Source of the DNA: Pseudomonadota bacterium
GTDB lineage: Bacteria; Bdellovibrionota_C; UBA2361; OMII01
Direction of reading: 5' to 3'
DNA: 11,749 nt
Assembly: GCA_027486155.1 (NCBI GenBank)
Contig: JAIXPR010000078.1
Coordinates: 1-11,749 of the forward strand
Shown: in pieces, positions 1-7,341 of the stretch
Numbering within the stretch: the stretch's first letter is position 1
Layout: the number at the start of each line of letters is the position of its first letter
Program-made: the position numbers and the translations under genes
The notes under the pieces: generated by a model
What the model saw: only the letters and a program-made list of their open reading frames with translations
Told to the model about the DNA's origin: nothing
The model's database searches: none

Positions 1-290
1 CGGCTATGCGGAAAACAATCATTATCCTAAACGCTATGCTCAGAGATAATGCTCAATTCCAATCAATTTAATGTTGATTTTCAACACAGCCGCTCCGGGT
101 ATCAACGCATCCCCCCCCCGCCCCCCAAATCCTGAAACTGGGTAGTGCTTTCTTGTTTTAAGAGTGTTAAACCTAGCAGCGCCCCCGTCTCTCTCGTTCA
201 AAAGGCGTTTTGAGTCGGTTTGGGATTGGGTCGGTTCGATGAAACCGACAGCCCTTTCAATATGTGTAGTTTTGAGCGATAGCAGTTGCG
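1..290. other. Intergenic region upstream of smc
   Basis: No gene is supported here. The stretch is AT-rich at first, then contains a cytosine tract (nine C, one G, six C at 111-126), which is either a genuine homopolymer or a place prone to sequencing error. Small inverted repeats occur at 61-66/74-79 and 73-77/81-85. A stronger pair of overlapping hairpins lies at 214-249 and is listed separately. I could not pick a convincing -35/-10 pair for smc. Confidence 0.6.
214..249 (+). promoter_or_regulatory. Two mutually exclusive hairpins in the smc leader
   Basis: AAACCGAC at 242-249 can pair with GTCGGTTT at 214-221 (8 bp, 20-nt loop). Its last seven bases can instead pair with GTCGGTT at 230-236 (7 bp, 6-nt loop). 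The two stems compete for the same 3' strand, and the element ends 41 bp before the smc start codon. No U-tract follows, so it is not a classical intrinsic terminator. A role in smc leader folding is inference only. Confidence 0.35.
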
Positions 291-3200
291 ATGCGAGTAG
301 AGCGTTTAGACATCTTCGGGTTCAAATCATTCATGGAGCGTCTTGTTCTTCCCCTCGAGTCGGGAATAACGGGCGTTGTTGGACCTAACGGCTGCGGAAA
401 ATCAAACATCATCGATGCCCTTCGATGGGTACTCGGAGAGACCCGCGCATCATCTCTCCGCGGTGATACCCTCGAGGACGTTATCTTCAACGGCACGGAG
501 TCATTCCGCCCCCTCGGCCTCGCGGAGGTTTCGCTCGTCATCCGAGCTGACAAGGGAACGCTCTTTCAAGATCTTCTAAGCTACTACGAGCAGACAGAGG
601 CCGCTAACGTGGTTGAGCCTGGCGCCCAGGCAGGAGCGGAAACGGTAGAGGCTTCTGCGGCGCCCCTTTTGGGAGGCACGCCCGAGAATACCGACCAGGT
701 TGTCGCAGCTTCATCGGAAAAGCAAACGGACGAGAGCCACATTGAGGAGGTGGAGGGTGAGCAGTCCCAGGAAGGCGAGGCTGAATCCGCTGAACAAGCT
801 AGCGCCACTGAGCAATCACCTAACGTTGAACAGCCGCAGACCGTTGAACAGCCTAAAGCCGCCGCGCCGGCTAAGATCGAGATCGCTGGCGAGGTGGTTT
901 CTGGAGATTTCATCTCCGATATTCGAGCCTCGCTCTCTAAGTACTCATGGCTTCAATCGGTGACTGAGGTACAGGTAACCCGACGGCTCTATCGAAGTGG
1001 AGAGTCCGAATTCTTCCTCAACAAGGTTCCGTGTCGCCTCAAAGACATTAAGGAGTTCTTCCGCGTGGTCGGGCTCGCGGCTCGTGGCTACACGATCATC
1101 GCTCAGGGAGAGATCGGCCGTATCATCACTGCTAAGCCGGACGATCGCCGTATCGTTATCGAGGAGGCGGCTCATATCGCTGGATTCCGTGAACACATGA
1201 ACGCGGTGTCGAAGCGCGTTGATGATACAAATGCTCAGGTCGTTCGCCTTGATGACGTGATCAAAGAGGTGACTCGACAGGTCGGTAATTTGAAGCGTCA
1301 AGCCGCTCGCGCCATCGCTCGCGCTGAGATTAAAGAGGAGTTGAAGGTCGCGGAGCGAGAGCTTTTCGCTGACACCTTGCTCCGACTCCTCAAACGGGTA
1401 GGGGAGAGCGCGCACAAGGCTGCTCAGCTCGAGCATGAAGAGCAGGTCGCGCAGGGAGCTCTCAACGAGGCTCGACGCGTTGAGCAGGAATCTCGTGAGG
1501 AGGGGAATCGGTTCGACGCTGAGGTTGAGCTCTATCGAACCCAAGCTGAACAGTTGCGAGATGAGTTGAATCGCCGTCAGCGGGAAGTGAACACACGTGA
1601 GTCTCGTTTGCGGGAAATAAAGTCGGTTGTGCAAGCTCGTTCTACCGAGATCGCGCGACTCGAAGAGCGTAAGAGCACACTGCTCGCCCGACGCCAGGAC
1701 TCGCAAAACGCACTCTCAAACCTTGAGGCTCAAGCGATGGAGATCGAGGAGGGATTAACTTCCCTCGATCTATCTGGTGAGGAGGAGCTCGCGCAGCTCA
1801 CACAGGAGATTAATCAGCTCCGAGAGGCGCAGCGAAATCAAGAGCGAACGATCCGAGAGCTTCGTGACAAGCTCGTGTCAGCGCAGAGCCGACGCGAGGC
1901 TATGCAGGCTCAACTTACCGCGGCCTCTCCACTTACGCAGCTTAAGCGAGCGCTTGGCGGTGAGTTCAAGATGCCCGCTGAGGTGACGGGGGATTTCAAG
2001 CTACTCGTCGATGGTATTACCGTTCCTGATCGATACGCTAAGTGCTTGCAGGCCGTTCTCGCGGAGCGAGCCTCCTTCCTTGTCGTTGATAACGTCTCCA
2101 AGGTGGCGCGAAGCTTCCAGGAGATGGTGCTCAAAGCTGACCCGCAGAATAAGAAGGGGATAGGTCTTGGACTTTTTGCTCAGGTGCCGCCGCCATCACC
2201 GTCGGAGCGCTCGATCGTGCGCATTGAGGGTGTGACCCCGATCCTCGATTTTATTACGACCTCCGATTGGAGCAAGGGATTGGTAGAGCGACTTCTTTCC
2301 AACGTGTGGGTCGCTCAGGACCTCGACACCGCGATCAAGTTCTCCGAAGCTCAATATTCTTTGGGTGAAAATGCTTCCGGTGAAACCGCTTCAGGTGAGC
2401 CGCCGCTTGATCTCGTGGTGGTGACTGAGACCGGCGACCTCCTCTCCCCGTGGAGCTTTTACAGCCTCCGTCATGAGGGTGGAATTATCCAGGTTAAGAA
2501 TAAGGTCGACGAGGCCACCCGTGTTATCGACGAGAATCAGGGGGCGTATGACTCCATCGTGGCTGAGCGGGACGCGACCGTCGCTCGATTGAACGAGTGC
2601 GAGAGGCAGCACGCTGAATTAGTGCGCGCCATTCAGCAGGCTCAACAGAGGCTGCGCGAACTTTCGAACCGTCAGGGAGAGATCCGTGGACGATTGGCGA
2701 GCGAAGCGAAGATGCTCAATCAGCTCGACGCGGATGTTCAGCGCATTGAACCGCAAGCCCAAGAGGTTCTCAGCCAGATGACCGCGCTTGAGGGCGCGAT
2801 TGAGGAGCTGACCCTTGAAATTGAAACGTTGAAAGAGCAAGACAACTCTGAGGTGGAGAACGCCTACAAAGAGGTAACCGAAAATCTTCGGGCTGTTGAG
2901 GAGAAACGCCGTGGGGTTCGCGATAGTGTCACGAAGCTTCTTCGAGACCTTGAGTTTAAGCGCCAGGGTCACGAGACGGCCCGTGATCGGCTCGTTCGTG
3001 AGCGCATGGCGTGTGAGCGAATCAAAGGAGAGCTCGGTAGCGCGGAGGTCGCGCTTTGTGAGTCCTTCGGCGAGGAGGCCCTTGAAGAGGTTCGTAAGAA
3101 CCAAGAGACGACTGAACTGCTTCATGATCAAGCTCGCCGTGAGCTCGACGCTCGGGTAACCGGAATGCGTCAGAGGTTGGAGCGAGAGGGCGAGGTAGAT

Positions 3201-3800
3201 CCTTCCGTGATTGAGCAACATGAAGTTGAGGCTAAACGACTGGAAGATCTTACTACCCAGCGTGAGGACCTTGTTCGGGCGATTGAGACCCTCTCGGTGA
3301 CGCTCGTCGAGCTTCAAGAGGCGTGCGCTCGTCGCTTCATCCAAACCTTTGAGACGATCAGCAAGAACTTCGCTATCTTCGGTCCAAAGCTCTTTGGCGG
3401 AGGTAAAGCGGAACTTCACCTGGAGAATCCAGAGAAGCCCCTCGAAAGTGGTGTTGAGATCCTTGTATGCCCTCCAGGTAAGAAGCCAAAGAGCATCGAC
3501 CTCCTCTCCGGTGGAGAGAAAGCTCTCTGCGCTATCGCGCTTGTATTCAGTATGTTCATGGTTCGTCCAAGCCCGATCTGCGTGTTGGACGAGGTTGACG
3601 CGCCACTTGACGAGGCTAACGTACACCGTTTCGTCGCCTTCATTAAGGAGATGAGCGCTCGCACTCAGTTCCTCATGATCACGCACAATAAGGCGTCGAT
3701 GGCGGCCGCTGATACGTTAGTCGGTGTAACGATGCCGCAACCTGGCGCTTCGAAGGTGTTGACGGTCTCGTTGCAGGACGCTGAAAAGCACGCTGGATAA
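291..3800 (+). CDS. smc: Chromosome segregation ATPase SMC
   Basis: This is a 1169-residue SMC protein, the ATPase that dimerises through a hinge and entraps DNA to organise and segregate chromosomes, usually with ScpA and ScpB (neither is in this window). The N-terminal head starts with a typical RLDIFGFKSF motif, which fixes the start codon although no strong ribosome binding site precedes it. Walker A is GPNGCGKS at residues 31-38 and the Q-loop is around Q272. Coiled coil runs about 300-545, the hinge about 548-731, and a second coiled coil about 735-1010. The C-terminal head carries LLSGGEK at 1071-1077, Walker B ICVLDEVDA at 1096-1104 with D1100 and E1101, and a switch histidine at H1132. 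Three features are odd. An acidic Ala/Glu/Pro-rich insert occupies about residues 86-224. The usual EEAAG motif after the Q-loop reads EEAAHIAGF. The hinge lacks the first of its usual glycine pairs. The family assignment is certain; the meaning of the insert is unknown. Confidence 0.98.
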   Translation: MRVERLDIFGFKSFMERLVLPLESGITGVVGPNGCGKSNIIDALRWVLGETRASSLRGDTLEDVIFNGTESFRPLGLAEVSLVIRADKGTLFQDLLSYYEQTEAANVVEPGAQAGAETVEASAAPLLGGTPENTDQVVAASSEKQTDESHIEEVEGEQSQEGEAESAEQASATEQSPNVEQPQTVEQPKAAAPAKIEIAGEVVSGDFISDIRASLSKYSWLQSVTEVQVTRRLYRSGESEFFLNKVPCRLKDIKEFFRVVGLAARGYTIIAQGEIGRIITAKPDDRRIVIEEAAHIAGFREHMNAVSKRVDDTNAQVVRLDDVIKEVTRQVGNLKRQAARAIARAEIKEELKVAERELFADTLLRLLKRVGESAHKAAQLEHEEQVAQGALNEARRVEQESREEGNRFDAEVELYRTQAEQLRDELNRRQREVNTRESRLREIKSVVQARSTEIARLEERKSTLLARRQDSQNALSNLEAQAMEIEEGLTSLDLSGEEELAQLTQEINQLREAQRNQERTIRELRDKLVSAQSRREAMQAQLTAASPLTQLKRALGGEFKMPAEVTGDFKLLVDGITVPDRYAKCLQAVLAERASFLVVDNVSKVARSFQEMVLKADPQNKKGIGLGLFAQVPPPSPSERSIVRIEGVTPILDFITTSDWSKGLVERLLSNVWVAQDLDTAIKFSEAQYSLGENASGETASGEPPLDLVVVTETGDLLSPWSFYSLRHEGGIIQVKNKVDEATRVIDENQGAYDSIVAERDATVARLNECERQHAELVRAIQQAQQRLRELSNRQGEIRGRLASEAKMLNQLDADVQRIEPQAQEVLSQMTALEGAIEELTLEIETLKEQDNSEVENAYKEVTENLRAVEEKRRGVRDSVTKLLRDLEFKRQGHETARDRLVRERMACERIKGELGSAEVALCESFGEEALEEVRKNQETTELLHDQARRELDARVTGMRQRLEREGEVDPSVIEQHEVEAKRLEDLTTQREDLVRAIETLSVTLVELQEACARRFIQTFETISKNFAIFGPKLFGGGKAELHLENPEKPLESGVEILVCPPGKKPKSIDLLSGGEKALCAIALVFSMFMVRPSPICVLDEVDAPLDEANVHRFVAFIKEMSARTQFLMITHNKASMAAADTLVGVTMPQPGASKVLTVSLQDAEKHAG
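546..962 (+). other. Low-complexity acidic insert within the SMC head
   Basis: This segment codes for about residues 86-224 of SMC, between the strand ending LAEVSLVIRADKG and the conserved VTRRLYRSGESEF. Typical SMC proteins bridge these two motifs with about 20 residues. Here the link is rich in Glu, Ala, Gln, Ser and Pro, with no obvious fold in its central part (about 100-196). It contains the tandem peptide NVEQP/TVEQP, coded by a 12-bp direct repeat (CGTTGAACAGCC at 824-835 and 842-853) with an 18-bp period, which suggests growth by in-frame slippage. The reading frame stays open and conserved sequence resumes on the other side, so it is part of the protein. Confidence 0.8.
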
Positions 3801-3869
3801 GAGGGCGTAGGTCGAGCTGGCTGGAGCGCGGGTACGTTCGTAGGCGGGCTAGCTAGCCAGGTCTCATAT

Positions 3870-3892
3870 CACACCGACATCAGGTCGGTGTG
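3870..3892 (+). terminator. Hairpin between smc and ftsY, possible weak terminator
   Basis: CACACCGAC at 3870-3878 and GTCGGTGTG at 3884-3892 form a perfect 9-bp stem with a 5-nt loop. Only a short GCTGTTTGTG follows, so the U-tract is poor and read-through into ftsY is likely. The hairpin ends 21 bp before the ftsY ATG, so it could instead influence ftsY translation or protect the 3' end of smc mRNA. A 12-bp perfect palindrome, GGCTAGCTAGCC (3847-3858), lies just upstream. Confidence 0.45.
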
Positions 3893-3913
3893 GCTGTTTG
3901 TGGTGGTACGAAT

Positions 3914-5329
3914 ATGGTCGACGACATTCAAAATCTTTATGCACTCCTCTATGCGATTGTAGGCGCGGTTGATACTGAGATCTCCCTACTTGTCCTTGGC
4001 CTTGGGATTCTCTATTGCATCGTTGGGATCCTCTCCCTCAAAGCACAGGGGGCTCAGACCTCCTCTCAACAAGAGCTCGCGCACCTTCGAGGTGAGGTCC
4101 GGAAGCTCGCTGAGCAAGTTGAAGCTTTGCGGCGTGAGCTGAGTGAGAGAACTCGCGTTGACGTAGCTGAAGAGGCAAAGGCGCTGGAGTCTCCCACCGA
4201 GCAACCCCTCCCATCAGTTATTCCTGAAGCTCTTGCCGCTCCCGAGGTCGTGGTTGCTCCTGTTGAGGCAGTCCCGGCGGCTCCAGCGATCCCTGAGGTC
4301 AAACCCGCCCCCGTCGTTGATAAGGTAGCGCCGGAGAAAGGGGAGGTCTCGACGATAGCGAAGGGGATGGCAAAGAGCCGTACCAGTCTCTTGGGTAAAC
4401 TTAAGAGTCTCTTTACCGGAAGGAAGAGTGTTGATTCCGCGAGTTTGGATGACCTTGAGGAGATGTTGATCACGAGCGATGTTGGCGCTCGGGTTGCTGA
4501 TTCCCTCGTGAGCACGGTGCGGGAACGAGCTTCGCAGCAGAATGAGGTCACCGAGAGCGTTCTGCGAGATCTCCTGAAGGAGGGAATTCGGAAGGAGCTT
4601 ATACCGGTTCCTACCGATCATCGCGTTTATCAACCCCTTGGTAATCCCCTCGTGATCCTCGTCGTAGGTGTGAACGGAGTTGGTAAGACTACCACCGTGG
4701 CGAAACTCGCCACACGGTACCAGGAGTTGGGAAAGAAGGTCGTCGCTATCGCGGCCGATACCTTCCGCGCGGCCGCGGTGCAGCAGCTTCAGGAGTGGGG
4801 CAATCGAACCGGATTCTCGGTCTATAGTGGGGCGGAAAACGCGAAGCCCGCAGCCGTCGTCTTTGATGGCATGGTAGCGGCGAAGGAGCAGGGCGCTGAC
4901 GTCGTTCTGATAGACACAGCTGGTCGGCTCCACACCAAATCAAATCTGATGCAGGAGCTCGAAGGCGTACGAAACTCCATTCGTCGCCACGTGTCCGACG
5001 CGCCCCATGAGACGCTCCTGGTCGTCGATGGTATAAGTGGGCAGAACGCGCTCTCTCAGGCGCGCGAGTTTAACGCAAGTACGCCGCTTACAGGTCTTGT
5101 GGTCACGAAGCTCGATGGTACGCCAAAAGGTGGCATCATCGTCGCCATCTCTCAGGAGCTCAAGATTCCTGTATTCTATGTTGGCGTAGGGGAGAAAGCT
5201 CACGATCTTCTGCCGTTCTCCGTTGATGAATTCGTTCAAGGACTTTTGAGCGATGATGGGGACGCGAACGGCGTTGTTACGCCAAGGGCTTTGCAGAGCG
5301 GGGATAGTGAGGCTACAACCGCGCTGTAG
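3914..5329 (+). CDS. ftsY: Signal recognition particle receptor FtsY
   Basis: This is the GTPase that docks the SRP-ribosome complex at the inner membrane for co-translational insertion of membrane proteins. The 471-residue protein has a hydrophobic helix at about 23-43, then a charged coiled-coil-like stretch (about 50-80) and a Pro/Ala/Val/Glu-rich linker (about 91-145). The NG domain follows from about 150. It has all the SRP GTPase motifs: GVNGVGKTT (252-260), DTFRAAA (282-288), DTAGRL (334-339), TKLDGTPKGG (398-407) and GVGEK (424-428). The GQNA motif is preceded by VVDGIS rather than the more usual LDATT. I chose the ATG at 3914; an in-frame GTG at 3890 lies inside the intergenic hairpin and would add eight residues without improving the ribosome binding site. 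The only upstream signal is a weak GGTGG. smc next to ftsY is a pairing seen in several bacterial groups. Confidence 0.97.
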   Translation: MVDDIQNLYALLYAIVGAVDTEISLLVLGLGILYCIVGILSLKAQGAQTSSQQELAHLRGEVRKLAEQVEALRRELSERTRVDVAEEAKALESPTEQPLPSVIPEALAAPEVVVAPVEAVPAAPAIPEVKPAPVVDKVAPEKGEVSTIAKGMAKSRTSLLGKLKSLFTGRKSVDSASLDDLEEMLITSDVGARVADSLVSTVRERASQQNEVTESVLRDLLKEGIRKELIPVPTDHRVYQPLGNPLVILVVGVNGVGKTTTVAKLATRYQELGKKVVAIAADTFRAAAVQQLQEWGNRTGFSVYSGAENAKPAAVVFDGMVAAKEQGADVVLIDTAGRLHTKSNLMQELEGVRNSIRRHVSDAPHETLLVVDGISGQNALSQAREFNASTPLTGLVVTKLDGTPKGGIIVAISQELKIPVFYVGVGEKAHDLLPFSVDEFVQGLLSDDGDANGVVTPRALQSGDSEATTAL

Positions 5330-5352
5330 GGAGAAACGAGGGGAGTGGAACT

Positions 5353-6453
5353 ATGGAGCAATCGAAGAACGTCCCGATTCACATCCTGACTCAATTCGAC
5401 ATCCCCGGCACTCTTCACAGCGTAGAGGAGCTCAAGAGGGGGCACATCAACCGGACCTACATCGGTCACTGGAACGTAAACGGCCAGCGCAAACGATACA
5501 TCCATCAGTCCGTGAATCATCGAGTGTTCACCGATATCGACGCGCTGATGGGAAATCTTGAGATAGTGACCGAGGCGCTCCGAAAGGATCTGCTCGAGCG
5601 ACCCGTTATTCCAGGTGAGACGACCCTGACGTTAATTCGGGCCAAGAACGGCGCGTCCTATTTGCGAGACGAGGGTGGTGAGCACTGGCGAAGTTTCGAC
5701 TACATCGAGAATACGGTGTCGTACGATGTGTGTCCAAGCACCCATGTAGCCCGAGAGGCCGCCGGTATTCTCGGTCGGTTTCAGCGTGCCCTCGCGAAGA
5801 CACCTGCGACGAGTCTTAAGGATACTATTCCATACTTTCATCACGGGTTACGGCGGTATGATGCCTTCGCCACATCTTTTCGCGAGGACCGCGCGGGGCG
5901 GGCTCGTGAGGCGATGGCGGAGATCGATTTCGCGCAGTCCCGACGGGAGCTCGGGGGAGCTTTGATCTCCGCGCTAGAGAAGGGGGAGATTCCGCTCCGG
6001 GTGTCGCATAACGACATGAAGCTCAATAACGTGCTCTACAACTCGGCCGGAGACACCGCGGTTTGTCTCCTCGACCTCGATACCGCGATGGCTGGAACTC
6101 CGCTCTTCGATTTCGGGGACCTCGTTCGCAATACGGCTGTGCCGTGCGAGGAGGATGAGCAGGACTTCTCAAAGGTGGTTGTCGATATGAACCTCTATCA
6201 GGCGATCTGCGATGGCTACCTCTCAGAGGTAGGGGATATGCTCACAGCTAAGGAGCGTTCGCTGCTCTCGGTCTCTCCACGTGTTCTCGCGCTTATTCTA
6301 GGAGTTCGGTTCCTTACTGATTATCTGCAAGGAGACACCTACTTCCGTATCCATCGACCCCGGCACAACTTGGAGCGGGCACGCACACAGTTCGAGATCG
6401 TGCGAGCGATGGAGAAGCTTGATTCAGAGATGGCCGCGTACGTGGGTGCTTAG
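5353..6453 (+). CDS. N-acetylhexosamine 1-kinase-like phosphotransferase (APH/choline kinase fold)
   Basis: The 366-residue protein matches, from memory, the architecture of NahK-type N-acetylhexosamine 1-kinases, which phosphorylate the anomeric hydroxyl of GlcNAc or GalNAc with ATP. Shared landmarks in order are GHINRTYI (30-37), YIHQSVN (49-55), a YIENTVSYDV stretch (117-126), the catalytic loop SHNDMKLNN (218-226) with the presumed catalytic base D221, LLDLDT (239-244), LFDFGDLVR (251-259) as the metal-binding segment, and a C-terminal RFLTDYLQGDTYF motif. Length and motif spacing fit a complete enzyme. The ATG is preceded by GAGGGGAG at a 7-nt distance, and the gene begins 23 bp after ftsY, so the two are probably one transcript. 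The substrate is inferred; another amino sugar or a different small molecule is possible. A cell-wall sugar salvage role would be plausible but is not shown. Confidence 0.85.
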   Translation: MEQSKNVPIHILTQFDIPGTLHSVEELKRGHINRTYIGHWNVNGQRKRYIHQSVNHRVFTDIDALMGNLEIVTEALRKDLLERPVIPGETTLTLIRAKNGASYLRDEGGEHWRSFDYIENTVSYDVCPSTHVAREAAGILGRFQRALAKTPATSLKDTIPYFHHGLRRYDAFATSFREDRAGRAREAMAEIDFAQSRRELGGALISALEKGEIPLRVSHNDMKLNNVLYNSAGDTAVCLLDLDTAMAGTPLFDFGDLVRNTAVPCEEDEQDFSKVVVDMNLYQAICDGYLSEVGDMLTAKERSLLSVSPRVLALILGVRFLTDYLQGDTYFRIHRPRHNLERARTQFEIVRAMEKLDSEMAAYVGA

Positions 6454-6723
6454 AATACGGCTCGCCGTAACAGCCGTGGCGCGTTGTCCTCTGGCTCCAT
6501 GAGCGCCAAAAGATTAGGTATGATTGCTAGGAACATCGGTCGCTTTTTTGTACGTAGCTGATCTTTCCTAGGTGGTCGAATCCCCATCTCCAGAACATGA
6601 TTAAGTGAGGGTCAAAATGCGTAGTCTTGAGCTCCAGTAGAGGGTTTCAAGGTTCCAAGAGGAGCGGAGGAGGGAACGCTTTCTGGAAGTTGTTTGTGTC
6701 GCGACAGAGTCTCGTAGATTACT
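6454..6723. other. Convergent intergenic region with several short hairpins
   Basis: This is the gap between a plus-strand and a minus-strand gene that both end here. I see ACGGCT/AGCCGT (6457-6462/6472-6477), TGGCGC/GCGCCA (6477-6482/6503-6508) and CTAGGAA/TTCCTAG (6527-6533/6565-6571). None is followed by a U-tract on the strand where it would act, so no intrinsic terminator can be called. A run of six T at 6543-6548 has no stem before it. No gene is supported. Confidence 0.5.
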
Positions 6724-7266
6724 TCACGTCCCGCATGAAATATCAATCTGAAATAGATCTCTCTTTCCCCGGGATACTGGAAAAAACTGAGTGACGGAAA
6801 CCAACCTTCCTGATGTATCAACGGGAACCGCTACTCGGAATCCACCGAGACTTTGGGCACCGAGCGGTTGAGGTTTTCCACCTAACTGCTGTGCTAGACG
6901 TGAGACATCCACGGTAAGCGAATATGTAGAGGGATTTTCCTCGGACTCTCGCGCGGTCATAACCACAACACATAAAGTGCCAGCAAAGCGCCCTCCCCGA
7001 AAATCGCGCCTATCAATGCATAGATTCTGATGTAACCACGCCTCGTCTCCGACCTTCTGGAGATCTAGGGGAAAGGATGTGAATCGCTGACCTTCGCTTG
7101 TGCGCGGCTCCAGCTGCACTGCGTTTCCACCAAGAAGCCCGTTCTGAGTCGCTTTCTGGGTCTGCCATATGCTGATCGTGCATGGGAGCGATATTCCCTT
7201 TGAGGCAGCCATAGCCTGCATCGGTATGAGGACAAGAAGAGCTAATAACACATTGTAAATTTGCAT
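6724..7266 (-). CDS. Secreted protein of unknown function
   Basis: I do not recognise this protein family. From the ATG at 7266 the product is 180 residues and begins with a clear Sec signal peptide: MQIYNV, a hydrophobic core LLALLVLIP, then MQAMA before ASKG, giving a likely cleavage after residue 20 or 21. The mature part has four cysteines, in the contexts LPCTI, NLCID, TLCVV and ISCGT, consistent with two disulfides in an oxidising compartment, and looks beta-rich. The frame stays open upstream to 7341, which would add 25 residues before the signal peptide. I reject that longer form because signal peptides sit at the N terminus. The ribosome binding site is weak (GGAA). Its neighbours give no functional clue. 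Confidence 0.7.
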   Translation of the reverse strand: MQIYNVLLALLVLIPMQAMAASKGISLPCTISIWQTQKATQNGLLGGNAVQLEPRTSEGQRFTSFPLDLQKVGDEAWLHQNLCIDRRDFRGGRFAGTLCVVVMTARESEENPSTYSLTVDVSRLAQQLGGKPQPLGAQSLGGFRVAVPVDTSGRLVSVTQFFPVSRGKRDLFQIDISCGT

Positions 7267-7341
7267 GTGAGTTCCGACTTTAGTTGCGTAGCGCATTCCG
7301 GTCTGAATCATACAACCGACCCGCCGACTGGGTGAGAGCAT

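Noticed and set aside
2619..3686. Long minus-strand open frame antisense to smc
   Set aside because: It is a by-product of codon bias in smc. Other long antisense frames occur at 945-1706 and 4214-4933, and none resembles a protein family.
291..3800. MukB or Rad50 instead of SMC
   Set aside because: The GFKSF start, SMC-type hinge, LLSGGEKALCAIALVFSMF signature and DEVDAPLDEAN motif are specific for SMC. There is no zinc hook or MukB hinge.
3890..3913. GTG start eight codons upstream of the chosen ftsY start
   Set aside because: It lies inside the 3' arm of the intergenic hairpin and has no ribosome binding site. The ATG at 3914 begins the natural N terminus.
5353..6453. Aminoglycoside resistance phosphotransferase
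   Set aside because: It shares the APH fold and HND catalytic motif, but the GHINRTY, TVSYDV and RFLTDYLQGD landmarks point to the N-acetylhexosamine kinase group.
6543..6548. Intrinsic terminator at the run of six T
   Set aside because: No stable stem lies immediately upstream on the plus strand, and the flanking 7-bp inverted repeat encloses the run instead of preceding it.
6560..6600. tRNA-like TCGAATCC segment
   Set aside because: The flanking bases do not form a T-arm stem, and no acceptor, D or anticodon arms can be built around it.
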